This document shows, one piece after another, positions 34,104 to 41,873 of a stretch of DNA of 42,029 bases (its first letter is position 1; every line of letters begins with the position of its first letter). Position numbers and translations under genes: made by a program. Under the pieces are notes generated by a model. It did not search any database and was not told the origin of the DNA. It was given only the letters and a program-made list of their open reading frames with translations. The stretch is from Sedimenticola selenatireducens (GTDB lineage: Bacteria > Pseudomonadota > Gammaproteobacteria > Chromatiales > Chromatiaceae): NCBI RefSeq assembly GCF_007625115.1, contig NZ_VMNH01000021.1:1-42029 (forward strand), given 5' to 3'.

Positions 34104-34153
34104 GGGTCAGAGAACAATTAACTCTAATATTGGCGACAATTGTTCTCTGGCCC
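34104..34153. repeat. REP-like hairpin, possible RAYT substrate
   Basis: GGGTCAGAGAACAATT (34104-34119) faces AATTGTTCTCTGGCCC (34138-34153): 16-bp arms with one mismatch around an 18-base loop. Such GGGTCAGAG palindromes recall elements moved by REP-associated tyrosine transposases. No transposase gene is in the window. Confidence 0.6.
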
Positions 34154-34164
34154 GGATTGCTATG

Positions 34165-34362
34165 TGATGGGTTCAATGGGCGGTGATGGTGTGCGTGTGC
34201 AGACCCGTGCAGAACTACAACAGGCACTGAGTCAGGCTGTTGAGCGGCGAGGGTGCTTTCAGCTGATAGAGATCATGACGACCGCCGATGCGCGCAGCGC
34301 TACGCTACAACAGTTCGTTGAGGCACAGGGCCGGCGTACGGGTATGCGTAAGGGTTAAAGGT
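34165..34362 (+). pseudogene. ipdC: ipdC 3'-end fragment (direct repeat copy 2)
   Basis: These 198 bases repeat the end of ipdC at 32023-32220 with about eight substitutions and no gaps. The frame is open (stop at 34356-34358) and encodes the last 64 residues. However, there is no start, cofactor site or ribosome binding site, so it is a remnant. Six of the eight changes are synonymous, so the divergence arose mainly while at least one copy was under protein-level selection. Together with copy 1 it brackets sigZ, arsM and the palindromic element. Confidence 0.9.
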
Positions 34363-34575
34363 GCAAAGGTTCAGATCGTTTCTGACACAAGGCTGCTATT
34401 AGAAAAATCTAGGTGCTGGTTAAGAAACATCCAAAAGCGGCCGCTTACTCCTGCACCGGCTTGTACGTAGAAAATAAATCTGCCCTTTTTAATTCATGTG
34501 CAAACAACACAAAGTGTCAGGTAATTTTACAGGTCGGCTGAAGGAACACTAAATAAGTCGTTGATTTATATTGAA

Positions 34576-34591
34576 TGGCATCATAATTGCA
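34576..34591 (+). promoter_or_regulatory. Sigma-54-type promoter of the TSP_C-like gene
   Basis: TGGCATCATAATTGCA matches the sigma-54 consensus TGGCACG-N4-TTGCA with exact GG-to-GC spacing (GG at 34577-34578, GC at 34589-34590). Transcription would begin near 34602, giving an untranslated leader of about 50 bases to the ATG at 34653. Confidence 0.7.
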
Positions 34592-34652
34592 ATCCTCGTA
34601 AAGTGTGATATCGACGGATTTATTTCAAGAATTCTTTAAGGAAGTAAAGACT

Positions 34653-35441
34653 ATGCTAACCCACATGAAAATAATAACCGCTGTCGGATTGATGAGTATT
34701 GCAGGATCTGTTTTTGCCGTTCCGACACCCATCGACCTGAATACCTTCCAGCAGGAGGGGCCTCTGGGCAATGGCAATTGGGTGGTATCGGGTGACGGAA
34801 ACAGTGTACTGCAAACAATCAACGGCAATCCTACAGCCTTTGTAAGCCCTGGGAACTTTTTCAATACGCAATTCCAGGGATCATTTTCCGCCGCCAACGA
34901 CGGGGATGATGACTACATGGGCTTTGTGTTTGGTTTTGATGCGAATGATACAACACCATTTTTCCTGTTTGACTGGAAACAGGGCCAGCAGTCGGGCTCC
35001 GCGCCTGGATTCTACCTCTCCGAGGTGTCTGGAGGTTTGAACGCAATTCCGTTCGGAAACCACCATCTGGACGCGACCGGTTACGATGTACTGGCCACCA
35101 ACCTGGGAACTGGCTGGGTGGATAACGTTATTTACGACTTTACGTTGGAATACACTGCATCCCTGATCAAGATCGACATCTCCGGAGGCAGTTTCGGGAC
35201 CGGTACCAACATCTTCAACTACGCTACGTCCGGCAACACCACGGGCCGCTTTGGATTCTACAACTTCTCCCAGTCTCAGGTTGCTTACCAGGGATTCACC
35301 GAGACGGTTGCCCCCACATTCTGTGAGCTGAATCCGACAGACCCCCAATGTACTGGTGCACAGGTACCCGTACCGGTACCGCTCAGTCTTATAGGTCTTG
35401 GCCTTGGCCTGCTGGGATTGTCCCGCCGGATTAAAAGGTAA
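34653..35441 (+). CDS. Secreted thrombospondin-C-like protein with PEP-CTERM-like tail
   Basis: This 262-residue exported protein has a signal peptide (MKIITAVGLMSIAGSVFA). Next comes a domain with DDDYMGFVFGFDANDT and FFLFDWKQGQQSG, strongly reminiscent of the thrombospondin C-terminal lectin-like (TSP_C) fold. The tail, VPVPVPLSLIGLGLGLLGL then SRRIKR, has the PEP-CTERM plan of short motif, one membrane helix and basic end, although the motif glutamate is valine here. Such proteins are processed by exosortase and linked to the cell surface or extracellular polysaccharide. AAGGAAG lies eight bases before the ATG. A sigma-54 promoter precedes it and a strong terminator follows, so it is a single-gene unit. 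Confidence 0.85.
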   Translation: MLTHMKIITAVGLMSIAGSVFAVPTPIDLNTFQQEGPLGNGNWVVSGDGNSVLQTINGNPTAFVSPGNFFNTQFQGSFSAANDGDDDYMGFVFGFDANDTTPFFLFDWKQGQQSGSAPGFYLSEVSGGLNAIPFGNHHLDATGYDVLATNLGTGWVDNVIYDFTLEYTASLIKIDISGGSFGTGTNIFNYATSGNTTGRFGFYNFSQSQVAYQGFTETVAPTFCELNPTDPQCTGAQVPVPVPLSLIGLGLGLLGLSRRIKR

Positions 35442-35447
35442 TCACCG

Positions 35448-35474
35448 GGGGGGCTACACAGCCCCCCTTTTTTT
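35448..35474 (+). terminator. Intrinsic terminator after the TSP_C-like gene
   Basis: GGGGGGCT-ACAC-AGCCCCCC is a perfect 8-bp GC-rich stem followed by seven T. Confidence 0.92.
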
Positions 35475-35509
35475 GTTGCGAAAGCAAACCGACAGACTTA
35501 CTCAGCCAG

Positions 35510-35587
35510 GTAGGGTGGGCACGTTTTTTGTGCCCACGGGTATGCGCCATAATTATCGCGTGGGCACACACGGCGTGCCCACCCTAC
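35510..35587. repeat. GTAGGGTGGG palindromic repeat, second copy
   Basis: Outer perfect arms GTAGGGTGGGCACG (35510-35523) and CGTGCCCACCCTAC (35574-35587) enclose a second inverted pair GTGCCCACG (35530-35538)/CGTGGGCAC (35559-35567). The core GTAGGGTGGG is shared with the element at 33949-34079, but the 14-bp outer repeats of that element are absent. Confidence 0.7.
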
Positions 35588-35747
35588 CGATCTGGGTTGA
35601 GTGGCAGCTATTGGATGGTTTCTGCCGAACAAACTGAATGACTCAATGGTCGCTTTTGGCAACCAAACGAGAAAGTAACACCGCAATCAGCAGTAAACAA
35701 AATACACTCGACAGTAACTGCCAGATCCAGGCACAAGGTACTGTACC

Positions 35748-36674
35748 TTAAAGCACCTTATCCCAGCTTTCACTGGTCAGATCGGCGCCAAATATATGTT
35801 CATCCCACGCCTTGGTGCAGGTGAAACCCGATTTGGTATAGAGCTTTCGTGCCTGAGTAAGGCAGGAGCAGGTCCAGAGCGTCATCTTCTTGTATCCACA
35901 TTGGCGACAGAAGTCGATGCACTGTTGAATCAGTTGTCGGCCAATCTGCATGCCGCGAAATTCGGGTTCGACTAACAGGGCACGCAGCCGAGCTGTTTCA
36001 GTATCTTCTTTGACAGCAAATATACTGCCAGCGAATCGGCCATCTACTTCAGCAATCCAACCTCGTTCGCAGGTTTCATCATAGTTGTTGGCAAACGATG
36101 CAAGCACTTCCAGCACGGTACGCTCAAAACTTTTATCCCATTGATATTCTGTGGCGTAGAGCACCGCGTGACGATTGATTACTGTGCTGATATCACCCAG
36201 TTGTAGGGGGCGTATCAGTACAGAGCGCTTTCGTGTCGGCTCAAGCAGGTCCATTATGCGATGCATGGCGTCTACCAGTTCGCGGCGTTGATGCATGAGC
36301 AAGGGCTTAAGCAGTTGATCCAGATTGTCCCGGGCAAGTCCATCCAGCGCTTGTAATGTTGTCAGTCCGGCGGGGGACAGCGTAAGCCGTTTTCTGCGTC
36401 GATCCGTTGGATCTGTTGTTTTCTGCAACAGGCTCTGTCTGAGCAGTTTAGCCAGTATTCGACTGACATAGCCGGGATCCATTCTCAGGTAGTCCGCAAG
36501 CGTGGTGGCGGTCAATGTGCTCTCTTTTGCCACCTCAAACAGGACGCGAATCTCTGGGAGATTAAGTGCTTGTCCCAAGAACCCTTCATCCAGGATACCT
36601 ATGTGACGGGTATAGAATCGATTAAAGGCACGTATCTGATCAATTTCGTCCAGCGAGTCTGCGATTTGTTTCAT
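35748..36674 (-). CDS. MarR-type regulator fused to GNAT acetyltransferase
   Basis: The 308-residue fusion has a MarR winged helix at about residues 20-140 (TLTATTLADYLRMDPGYVSR, then KTTDPTDRRRKRLTLSPAG) and a GNAT acetyltransferase at about 155-300 (the acetyl-CoA loop is LLVEPEFRGMQIGRQLIQQC near 235). Such fusions are known; the acetylation target is unknown. I start at 36674 because a 14-bp palindrome and a plausible promoter lie immediately upstream, while the longer frame to 36713 would include them. Confidence 0.9.
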   Translation of the reverse strand: MKQIADSLDEIDQIRAFNRFYTRHIGILDEGFLGQALNLPEIRVLFEVAKESTLTATTLADYLRMDPGYVSRILAKLLRQSLLQKTTDPTDRRRKRLTLSPAGLTTLQALDGLARDNLDQLLKPLLMHQRRELVDAMHRIMDLLEPTRKRSVLIRPLQLGDISTVINRHAVLYATEYQWDKSFERTVLEVLASFANNYDETCERGWIAEVDGRFAGSIFAVKEDTETARLRALLVEPEFRGMQIGRQLIQQCIDFCRQCGYKKMTLWTCSCLTQARKLYTKSGFTCTKAWDEHIFGADLTSESWDKVL

Positions 36675-36694
36675 GACGACCACCCATGATGCTC

Positions 36695-36708
36695 TATTGC
36701 ATGCAATA
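36695..36708. promoter_or_regulatory. MarR-type palindromic operator
   Basis: TATTGCATGCAATA is a perfect 14-bp palindrome starting 21 bases before the MarR-GNAT start codon. It overlaps the predicted -10 box, an arrangement typical of MarR autorepression. Confidence 0.65.
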
Positions 36709-36734
36709 TGCAACTTATTAATTGACTATGTCAA
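36705..36734 (-). promoter_or_regulatory. Predicted sigma-70 promoter of the MarR-GNAT gene
   Basis: On the minus strand, TTGACA (36729-36734) and CATATT (36705-36710) are separated by 18 bases. The -35 box lies within a second small dyad, TTGAC-TAT-GTCAA. Spacing and boxes are plausible, not proven. Confidence 0.5.
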
Positions 36735-36789
36735 CTAATATTGAATGAAAAATAATCCATAGGGTGGAAATAGATGCGGATGTGGCTAT

Positions 36790-37179
36790 CTAGTTAAAGC
36801 TGAAGCGGCCAATGATGGGATACCGGAATTCAGCGCCAGCCATGGCTTTGGCCAATCCTACGATACCCAATAGGACCAGTGTGGAGTGGACGGTGGTAAA
36901 ATAGAGAATTAATACCATCCATGTATTCGCGCTTTGATAACCCCCAAGCCAGAGTATGGCCAGGTTGGCTATAACTAATAAAATGCCGCCAATAATGCTC
37001 GCCACAAAGGTTTGTTCAAGATGACTGCGGGCAAGCGCTGAGGCTGTGGTGCGGTGTTTGAAATAGAGGTAAGTCAGCCAGGCAAAACAGACCCCTGGAA
37101 GCAGGAGCAAGTTAGCCAGGAACAATCCCTCTGCCATAACGGCAAGCTGTGTGTCATTGTTATCAATGGTTTCATTCAT
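36790..37179 (-). CDS. Small four-helix membrane protein, DUF4870-like
   Basis: The 129-residue protein has about four hydrophobic segments, with FLANLLLLPGVCFAWLTYLY near residue 24, IIGGILLVIANLAILWLGG near 67, and a C-terminal end EFRYPIIGRFSF. The last motif and the helix layout recall DUF4870/Tic20-like proteins, but the match is weak. The start at 37179 is an in-frame ATG seven codons inside the longest frame. It diverges from the HTH-ferredoxin-reductase gene. Confidence 0.65.
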   Translation of the reverse strand: MNETIDNNDTQLAVMAEGLFLANLLLLPGVCFAWLTYLYFKHRTTASALARSHLEQTFVASIIGGILLVIANLAILWLGGYQSANTWMVLILYFTTVHSTLVLLGIVGLAKAMAGAEFRYPIIGRFSFN

Positions 37180-37337
37180 AGTTGTAACCAAACTGTCCAA
37201 TCCAGCACATTGCAGTAATTAAGACCAATAATACGGCTAACGGTTGCAGTTGTCTCTTCTGGCTGGAATCAATCTGGCTTACTATTCTTATAATAGTTGA
37301 TATATTGGATTGGAAAGTGAATCAGGAGGGAAGCCGT

Positions 37338-38807
37338 ATGCCACAACTGTTATCACTGTCTCGGGCTGCACGTCTGGCTGATGTCAGCCGTGGCGAACTG
37401 CAGAAGAGAATCCGAAAGGAGCGCGTAGAGACCTTCGAGGGGGAGATCTCCCTGGAGACACTGCTGGCGCTCTATCCCCATATCGATATGGATGAAGACC
37501 CTGTTCTGGAACGGGTGCAGCGTATCAAGTCCGAGGCGCGTCCCAAACGACACTACAGTGATGGGTGGATGCCAGATCCGCAGGTGCTGATGACGCGTTT
37601 GCATGAGTTTCAACATACGCTAGTACATACGAAGGCGGCATTGAATTCATCAGAGGCCTTAATTGACGAGGCTGTAACTGATCTTACATCCGCGCTGGAA
37701 GAACCAGAGAAAGCACTGCGTGTTTCGGTTAAAAAGTGCATTGAAAAGCTTGAAGGCGCGATAGGGCGCCTTGACCGGGCCAGTGATGCAAAGGCGCGTC
37801 TGTTTGCCAAAGATGCGCTGCTCAAGATAGTGACCGCCAGTGTTCGAATATTACCGAGTGGGCATGAGTATTTTATTGAAGGTAATGATTCGATTCTGGA
37901 AGCTGGACTCAAAGCAGGACTGTATCTCGATTATGGCTGTACCAGTGGGAATTGCGGGGCCTGTAAATGCAAAGTGACCGCCGGTGCCGTGCGAAAATTG
38001 CGTCATCACGATTATGTTCTGAGTGCGCGAGAACAAGAAGAGGGCTATATCCTGGCGTGTTCCAACACGGCTATTTCAGATTTGGTGATCGAGGCGAATG
38101 AAGCGCAAGTCTCTGACACACTTCCCCATCAGGTCATTCGAGCGGTTGTGCGTAAAGTTGAGCAAGAGGGCCCTGAACTCGCTTTGCTCCATGTACAGAC
38201 GCCCCGCACACATTCGTTGCGCTTTAAGGCTGGGCAGCGGGTCACAGTGACAACAGAGGATGGCATCAGTGATCAGCTCTATATTGCCAGTTGCCCCTGT
38301 GATGGGCGTAATCTCCAGTTCCTGATTTTTGCCGAATCAAAATCACCATTAATGCAAGCTGTCTACAGTGGAGAGCTGGCCAAACAGACGGTTGTGCTCG
38401 AGGGACCCGAAGGTGGTTTTGTGCTGAATCAGGACTCCTCGCGTCCGGTGGTGTTTATGGCAAAAGGCAGTGGGTTGGCACCCATCAAGAGCCTGGTTGA
38501 ACAGGCCATCACGATCGATGATGCAGAAGACATCTCGCTGATCTTGGTCGGGGGTAATCCTGCAGGTTCTCAGCTGGAGAAACTCTGTCGGTCCTGGAAT
38601 GATGCCCTGGATAATTTTCATTACAAGGATACAAAAAAGGATATCACGGTTGATGAATTAGCCAACCAGCTCATTGAAGAGATTACCGAGAACAGAAAAA
38701 CGCAGATCTATTTAGCAGGACCAATTGACTGGATTCAATCAATCAAAAATGCTGTCGAGAAACAATCCATTGATACCGGCGAATGGTTTGTAGAGCCGGT
38801 AAGTTGA
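37338..38807 (+). CDS. Ferredoxin/FNR-type oxidoreductase with HTH-like and helical N-terminal extension
   Basis: The 489-residue protein combines several parts. Residues 5-50 resemble a small helix-turn-helix (LSLSRAARLADVSRGELQKR). Residues 80-165 are a helical linker. A plant-type [2Fe-2S] ferredoxin domain follows with C201, C206, C209 and C241 (C-x4-C-x2-C-x31-C). An FAD-binding reductase domain and an NAD(P)-binding domain lie at about 260-489 (including VFMAKGSGLAPIKSLVEQ). The C-terminal part is the Fd-FNR layout of oxygenase reductases. The reason for the N-terminal extension is unknown; no oxygenase gene adjoins. GGAGGGAAG stands before ATG 37338. Confidence 0.85.
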   Translation: MPQLLSLSRAARLADVSRGELQKRIRKERVETFEGEISLETLLALYPHIDMDEDPVLERVQRIKSEARPKRHYSDGWMPDPQVLMTRLHEFQHTLVHTKAALNSSEALIDEAVTDLTSALEEPEKALRVSVKKCIEKLEGAIGRLDRASDAKARLFAKDALLKIVTASVRILPSGHEYFIEGNDSILEAGLKAGLYLDYGCTSGNCGACKCKVTAGAVRKLRHHDYVLSAREQEEGYILACSNTAISDLVIEANEAQVSDTLPHQVIRAVVRKVEQEGPELALLHVQTPRTHSLRFKAGQRVTVTTEDGISDQLYIASCPCDGRNLQFLIFAESKSPLMQAVYSGELAKQTVVLEGPEGGFVLNQDSSRPVVFMAKGSGLAPIKSLVEQAITIDDAEDISLILVGGNPAGSQLEKLCRSWNDALDNFHYKDTKKDITVDELANQLIEEITENRKTQIYLAGPIDWIQSIKNAVEKQSIDTGEWFVEPVS

Positions 38808-38995
38808 GCATCAAACGATTTGGATAAATGGGTCAACGTGATTAAATTGCTGTCGTGCCTAATCCTGCTGATAGGATTGGGTTATAACATTTACGTCACT
38901 CATGGTTAGTTTCAATCACTCTCTAAGAACAGCTTATATGAGTTCGCTGGAAAATGAGATTTGCGCGTTATTAAACAGAATGCCTTTCCATTTCT

Positions 38996-39043
38996 TATTG
39001 AGATCAGCATACCCCTCTATTTCTGGGGCATGCTGATTCAATA
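38996..39043. terminator. Long inverted repeat between convergent genes
   Basis: TATTGA-G-ATCAGCAT-A-CCCC pairs with GGGG-C-ATGCTGAT-TCAATA around a 9-base loop. That is 18 pairs with one mismatch and one bulge. It lies between the convergent oxidoreductase and truncated-haemoglobin genes and may terminate both. Confidence 0.7.
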
Positions 39044-39058
39044 AGGTGTTTTTGAGTA

Positions 39059-39418
39059 TTAGACCAATACAATCTGTGAACGCATGCTGTAGAGAACATA
39101 CAGCACTTCCTCCTGTTCCCGTTGACCAACGTTATTATTTTCAAGTGCTTTTAACGCATCATCCAAGACGGCCATAAACTCACCGGCAGAAATATTCATA
39201 CCCTTATGGGCAGAGAGCATATCCACCCCCTTATACACCTCGGGTCCACCTGTTCCGGTGATAAAAAAGGTGGCTGCCGCATGCTTCAGCTTATCGGCAT
39301 CTGAATTTTCAAACCTTGTAGATATAGTTGAATTTATCAGATGATTATCAACTACGTCATTCGCAATGCTGGTTATGCCCTCACTTCCACCTAATCGCTC
39401 GTATAGTGACTGTGACAT
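39059..39418 (-). CDS. Group 1 truncated haemoglobin
   Basis: The 119-residue globin has the proximal histidine H70 (LSAHKGMNIS), an N-terminal SLYERLGGSEGI motif, and GTGGPEVYKG in the E-F region. The usual distal Phe-Tyr pair is replaced by a VVDNHLINS stretch, so the distal haem pocket is atypical, as in a subset of gammaproteobacterial members. Typical roles are NO or oxygen binding. AGGAGG precedes the start at 39418. The HxlR regulator diverges from it across 170 bases. Confidence 0.9.
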   Translation of the reverse strand: MSQSLYERLGGSEGITSIANDVVDNHLINSTISTRFENSDADKLKHAAATFFITGTGGPEVYKGVDMLSAHKGMNISAGEFMAVLDDALKALENNNVGQREQEEVLYVLYSMRSQIVLV

Positions 39419-39588
39419 GATTCGGTTTCCTCCTGTGAATCAGTAATGAACTCTGCATCGTTACGTTTTTGTTGTGTACAGCGCGAAATTAGCACTGCTG
39501 ATTAACAGAAAGAAGTACAGAATCTGTAGTAGCTGCTAGGCTTAATAGCGTTGTATATAAGAAATCAAATAATGAATAAGGAGTAAGC

Positions 39589-40293
39589 ATGAAGGCGTAC
39601 GGTCAGTTTTGTCCATTAGCACAAGCAACCCAGTTACTCTGTGAGCGTTGGACCTTGCTTATTGTAAGGGAATTCATTGCTGGGAGTACCCGTTATAGCG
39701 AGTTGCAAAAAGGCGTGCCTTTAATGTCTCCAACATTGTTATCAACACGCCTCAAGCAATTGGTAAAAGCAGGTGTTATCACAATGAAAAGCGAGAGTGG
39801 GAAAAATCATTATGAATTGACAAAGGCAGGGATAGAGTTGAAACCCGTAGTAGAATTGCTCGGTGCTTGGGGTCATCGTTGGGCGCAAACCAATTTAGAT
39901 GAGGGTGATCTGGATGCTGGATTATTGATGTGGGATATGCGGCGCAGTGTAGATCCTGCTGTTTTTCCGCAAAACCGTATTGTTGTTCAGTTTGAATATC
40001 CCGATGCACCGAAGGGCGCCCATGATTGGTGGCTGATTTCGGAGGATGGGATCATTGATCTCTGTCTGTCTGATCCTGGTTATGAAGTTGATATTCTCAT
40101 AAAAAGTTCTTTAGCGGATATGACGGCAGTGTGGACCTGCCAAAGACCATTCAAGCAAGCCGTAGAGTGCGGGGATATTAAGGTTATGGGTGATAAGAAG
40201 CTCGCTTCTAACCTTCAGGATTGGCTTAAATCAAGTCTCCTGTCTCGACTTGGATCCCTTGAAGAACTTCCTAAATTGAATTGGGTTGTTTGA
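39589..40293 (+). CDS. HxlR-family regulator with C-terminal SCP2-like domain
   Basis: The 234-residue protein has an N-terminal HxlR winged helix (FCPLAQATQLLCERWTLLIV, then LLSTRLKQLVKAGVIT; residues 7-100) and a C-terminal half with the layout of an SCP2/sterol-carrier-like ligand domain (LCLSDPGYEVDILIKSSLAD near 162-180). An AAGGAG site lies before the ATG. It is divergent from the truncated haemoglobin, its likeliest target. C8 is a candidate redox cysteine, as in other HxlR regulators. Confidence 0.85.
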   Translation: MKAYGQFCPLAQATQLLCERWTLLIVREFIAGSTRYSELQKGVPLMSPTLLSTRLKQLVKAGVITMKSESGKNHYELTKAGIELKPVVELLGAWGHRWAQTNLDEGDLDAGLLMWDMRRSVDPAVFPQNRIVVQFEYPDAPKGAHDWWLISEDGIIDLCLSDPGYEVDILIKSSLADMTAVWTCQRPFKQAVECGDIKVMGDKKLASNLQDWLKSSLLSRLGSLEELPKLNWVV

Positions 40294-40421
40294 GTGTTTT
40301 TTCCATCTAAACAACGGGCGCTATCAACACTGTAGCTATTTCTACCGGCTCTTTGACGGCGACACGTGCTGTTTCTAACCCAGTAGAGTTAAGCACTCAA
40401 GTTGTTTCTGTACTGTGCTGG

Positions 40422-41765
40422 CTAGATAATAAACCAGGTAACGAGGCTGATTAGACACGCCAGTACCAGATTTAATACCAAGCCGATCCGTATCATCTGA
40501 CTCTGGGGGATATAGCCCGATCCAAATACTATCGCATTAGGTGGTGTTGCGACAGGAAGCATGAACGCGGAGGAAGCGGCGATAGCAATCACCACTGCCA
40601 TAACGGCAGACGATATTCCCATAGCCTCAGCGATGGAGGCAAAAATAGGAATCATCAGTGCACTACTGGCGGTATTGCTTGCCACCTCAGTCAGCATCAC
40701 CATAAAAAAGACAATAACAAATAGCAGTAAGAGTAGCGGTGCCCCCTGAAGCAGACTGGCAGCCCCCTCCGCCAGAAAGACACTGGTGCCGGTTTCTTTG
40801 AGCAAAGCGGAGAGAGTGAGACCACCGCCGAACAGCAACAACACACCCCAGTTCGCGGAATTTTCAATATCCTTCCACTCCACCAATCTCAGTGCAGCGA
40901 TCAAGACAATAGCCATGATTGCGACCAGAGAGTCAAAATCCTTGGAAATCCCCAGAACCTTTGAAATAGGTTGACTCAGTAGCCAGAGCAGCACAGTAAG
41001 AAGAAACACACCCAATGTCAGGTATTGCGGCTTTGTAAAATGGTTATTTGATGATTCTGGTATCTCTTGCTCAATACGATGTGACAGGTCTGGGCGGAAG
41101 ACTAGTCGCAGCAGTAGGAACATCAGGGGCAACAGGACTAGCACAATTGGCACACCGAAACTCGACCATTCGGCAAAGCTAATCCCTGCTGCTGCCGCTG
41201 CAATCGCATTAGGCGGACTTCCAACCAAGGTGCCGATGCCACCGATATTGGCTGAGTAGGCAATTCCAAGAAGCAGGTACCAGTAGGTCGGGCGATAGTT
41301 TTCATAGGGTAGACAGACTAGCAGACCCAGCGCTAGCGGCAGCATCATCGCGGTGGTAGCAGTGTTAGAGATCCACATGGAGACAAAGGCAGTGGTGATG
41401 AACAGTAGCAGCGCGGCGACAGAAAGCCGCCCCTTGGCGGCCCGCATCACCAACGAAGCAAGACGGATATCCAACTGCTGTCTGTGCAGCGCCGCCGCTA
41501 GAGCGAACCCGCCTAGAAACAAGAATATGATCGGATGGGCAAAGTTACTGAGGGCTTGATCGACACTGAACACTCCACTGCTGACTGTGAGCACCGGTAT
41601 CAGCAGCGCGGTGATGGTAATATTGAAAGTCTCGGTGACCCAGAGCAGGGCAATGAGAGTGAGTATGGAGAGACCGATGCGCAAAGGTGTTTCGAGATCG
41701 CTACCCCAGTAGAGACCCAAAGCGACCAAAATTGTCATGCTCAGAGTAATCCAGCGTCGATCCAT
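40422..41765 (-). CDS. SLC13/DASS-family anion:sodium symporter
   Basis: This protein of about 447 residues has about eleven membrane helices. The two family SNT motifs are present: WISNTATTAMMLPLA near residue 133 and VASNTASSALMIPIF near 365. The P-P-N-A loops SPPNAIAAAA and TPPNAIVFGS are also visible. DASS transporters take up di- or tricarboxylates or sulfate with sodium. Substrate cannot be assigned. The start at 41765 is favoured by GAGG six bases upstream; an ATG four codons earlier is possible. Confidence 0.9.
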   Translation of the reverse strand: MDRRWITLSMTILVALGLYWGSDLETPLRIGLSILTLIALLWVTETFNITITALLIPVLTVSSGVFSVDQALSNFAHPIIFLFLGGFALAAALHRQQLDIRLASLVMRAAKGRLSVAALLLFITTAFVSMWISNTATTAMMLPLALGLLVCLPYENYRPTYWYLLLGIAYSANIGGIGTLVGSPPNAIAAAAAGISFAEWSSFGVPIVLVLLPLMFLLLRLVFRPDLSHRIEQEIPESSNNHFTKPQYLTLGVFLLTVLLWLLSQPISKVLGISKDFDSLVAIMAIVLIAALRLVEWKDIENSANWGVLLLFGGGLTLSALLKETGTSVFLAEGAASLLQGAPLLLLLFVIVFFMVMLTEVASNTASSALMIPIFASIAEAMGISSAVMAVVIAIAASSAFMLPVATPPNAIVFGSGYIPQSQMIRIGLVLNLVLACLISLVTWFII

Positions 41766-41873
41766 CTCAATCCTCATTTATGCCTGCTTTGCATACATGG
41801 CGGTTTTGGATAATAAGTACAATTGGTAGAAGAGAGGTCAGCTGGTAGAGTCAGCGCTCCTCCCGACCAAGAA

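Larger units (their letters stand above)
33893..34652. other. Repeat-rich gene-free region between arsM and the TSP_C-like gene
   Basis: These 760 bases hold, in order: a 178-bp palindromic element with terminal inverted repeats, a REP-like hairpin, the second copy of the ipdC 3' end, about 200 bases with no visible feature, and a sigma-54-type promoter. Each is listed separately. Confidence 0.8.
35442..35747. other. Gene-free spacer with terminator and palindromic repeat
   Basis: This 306-base gap between the TSP_C-like gene and the convergent MarR-GNAT gene contains the terminator at 35448-35474 and the repeat at 35510-35587. The last 150 bases show nothing recognisable. Confidence 0.7.

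Noticed and set aside
33929-34117. Minus-strand frame across the palindromic element
   Set aside because: The frame runs through inverted repeats and has no protein-like composition.
38838-38909. A 23-codon GTG frame encoding a hydrophobic peptide after the ferredoxin-reductase gene
   Set aside because: There is no convincing ribosome binding site, and the length is within chance expectation. Not listed as a gene.
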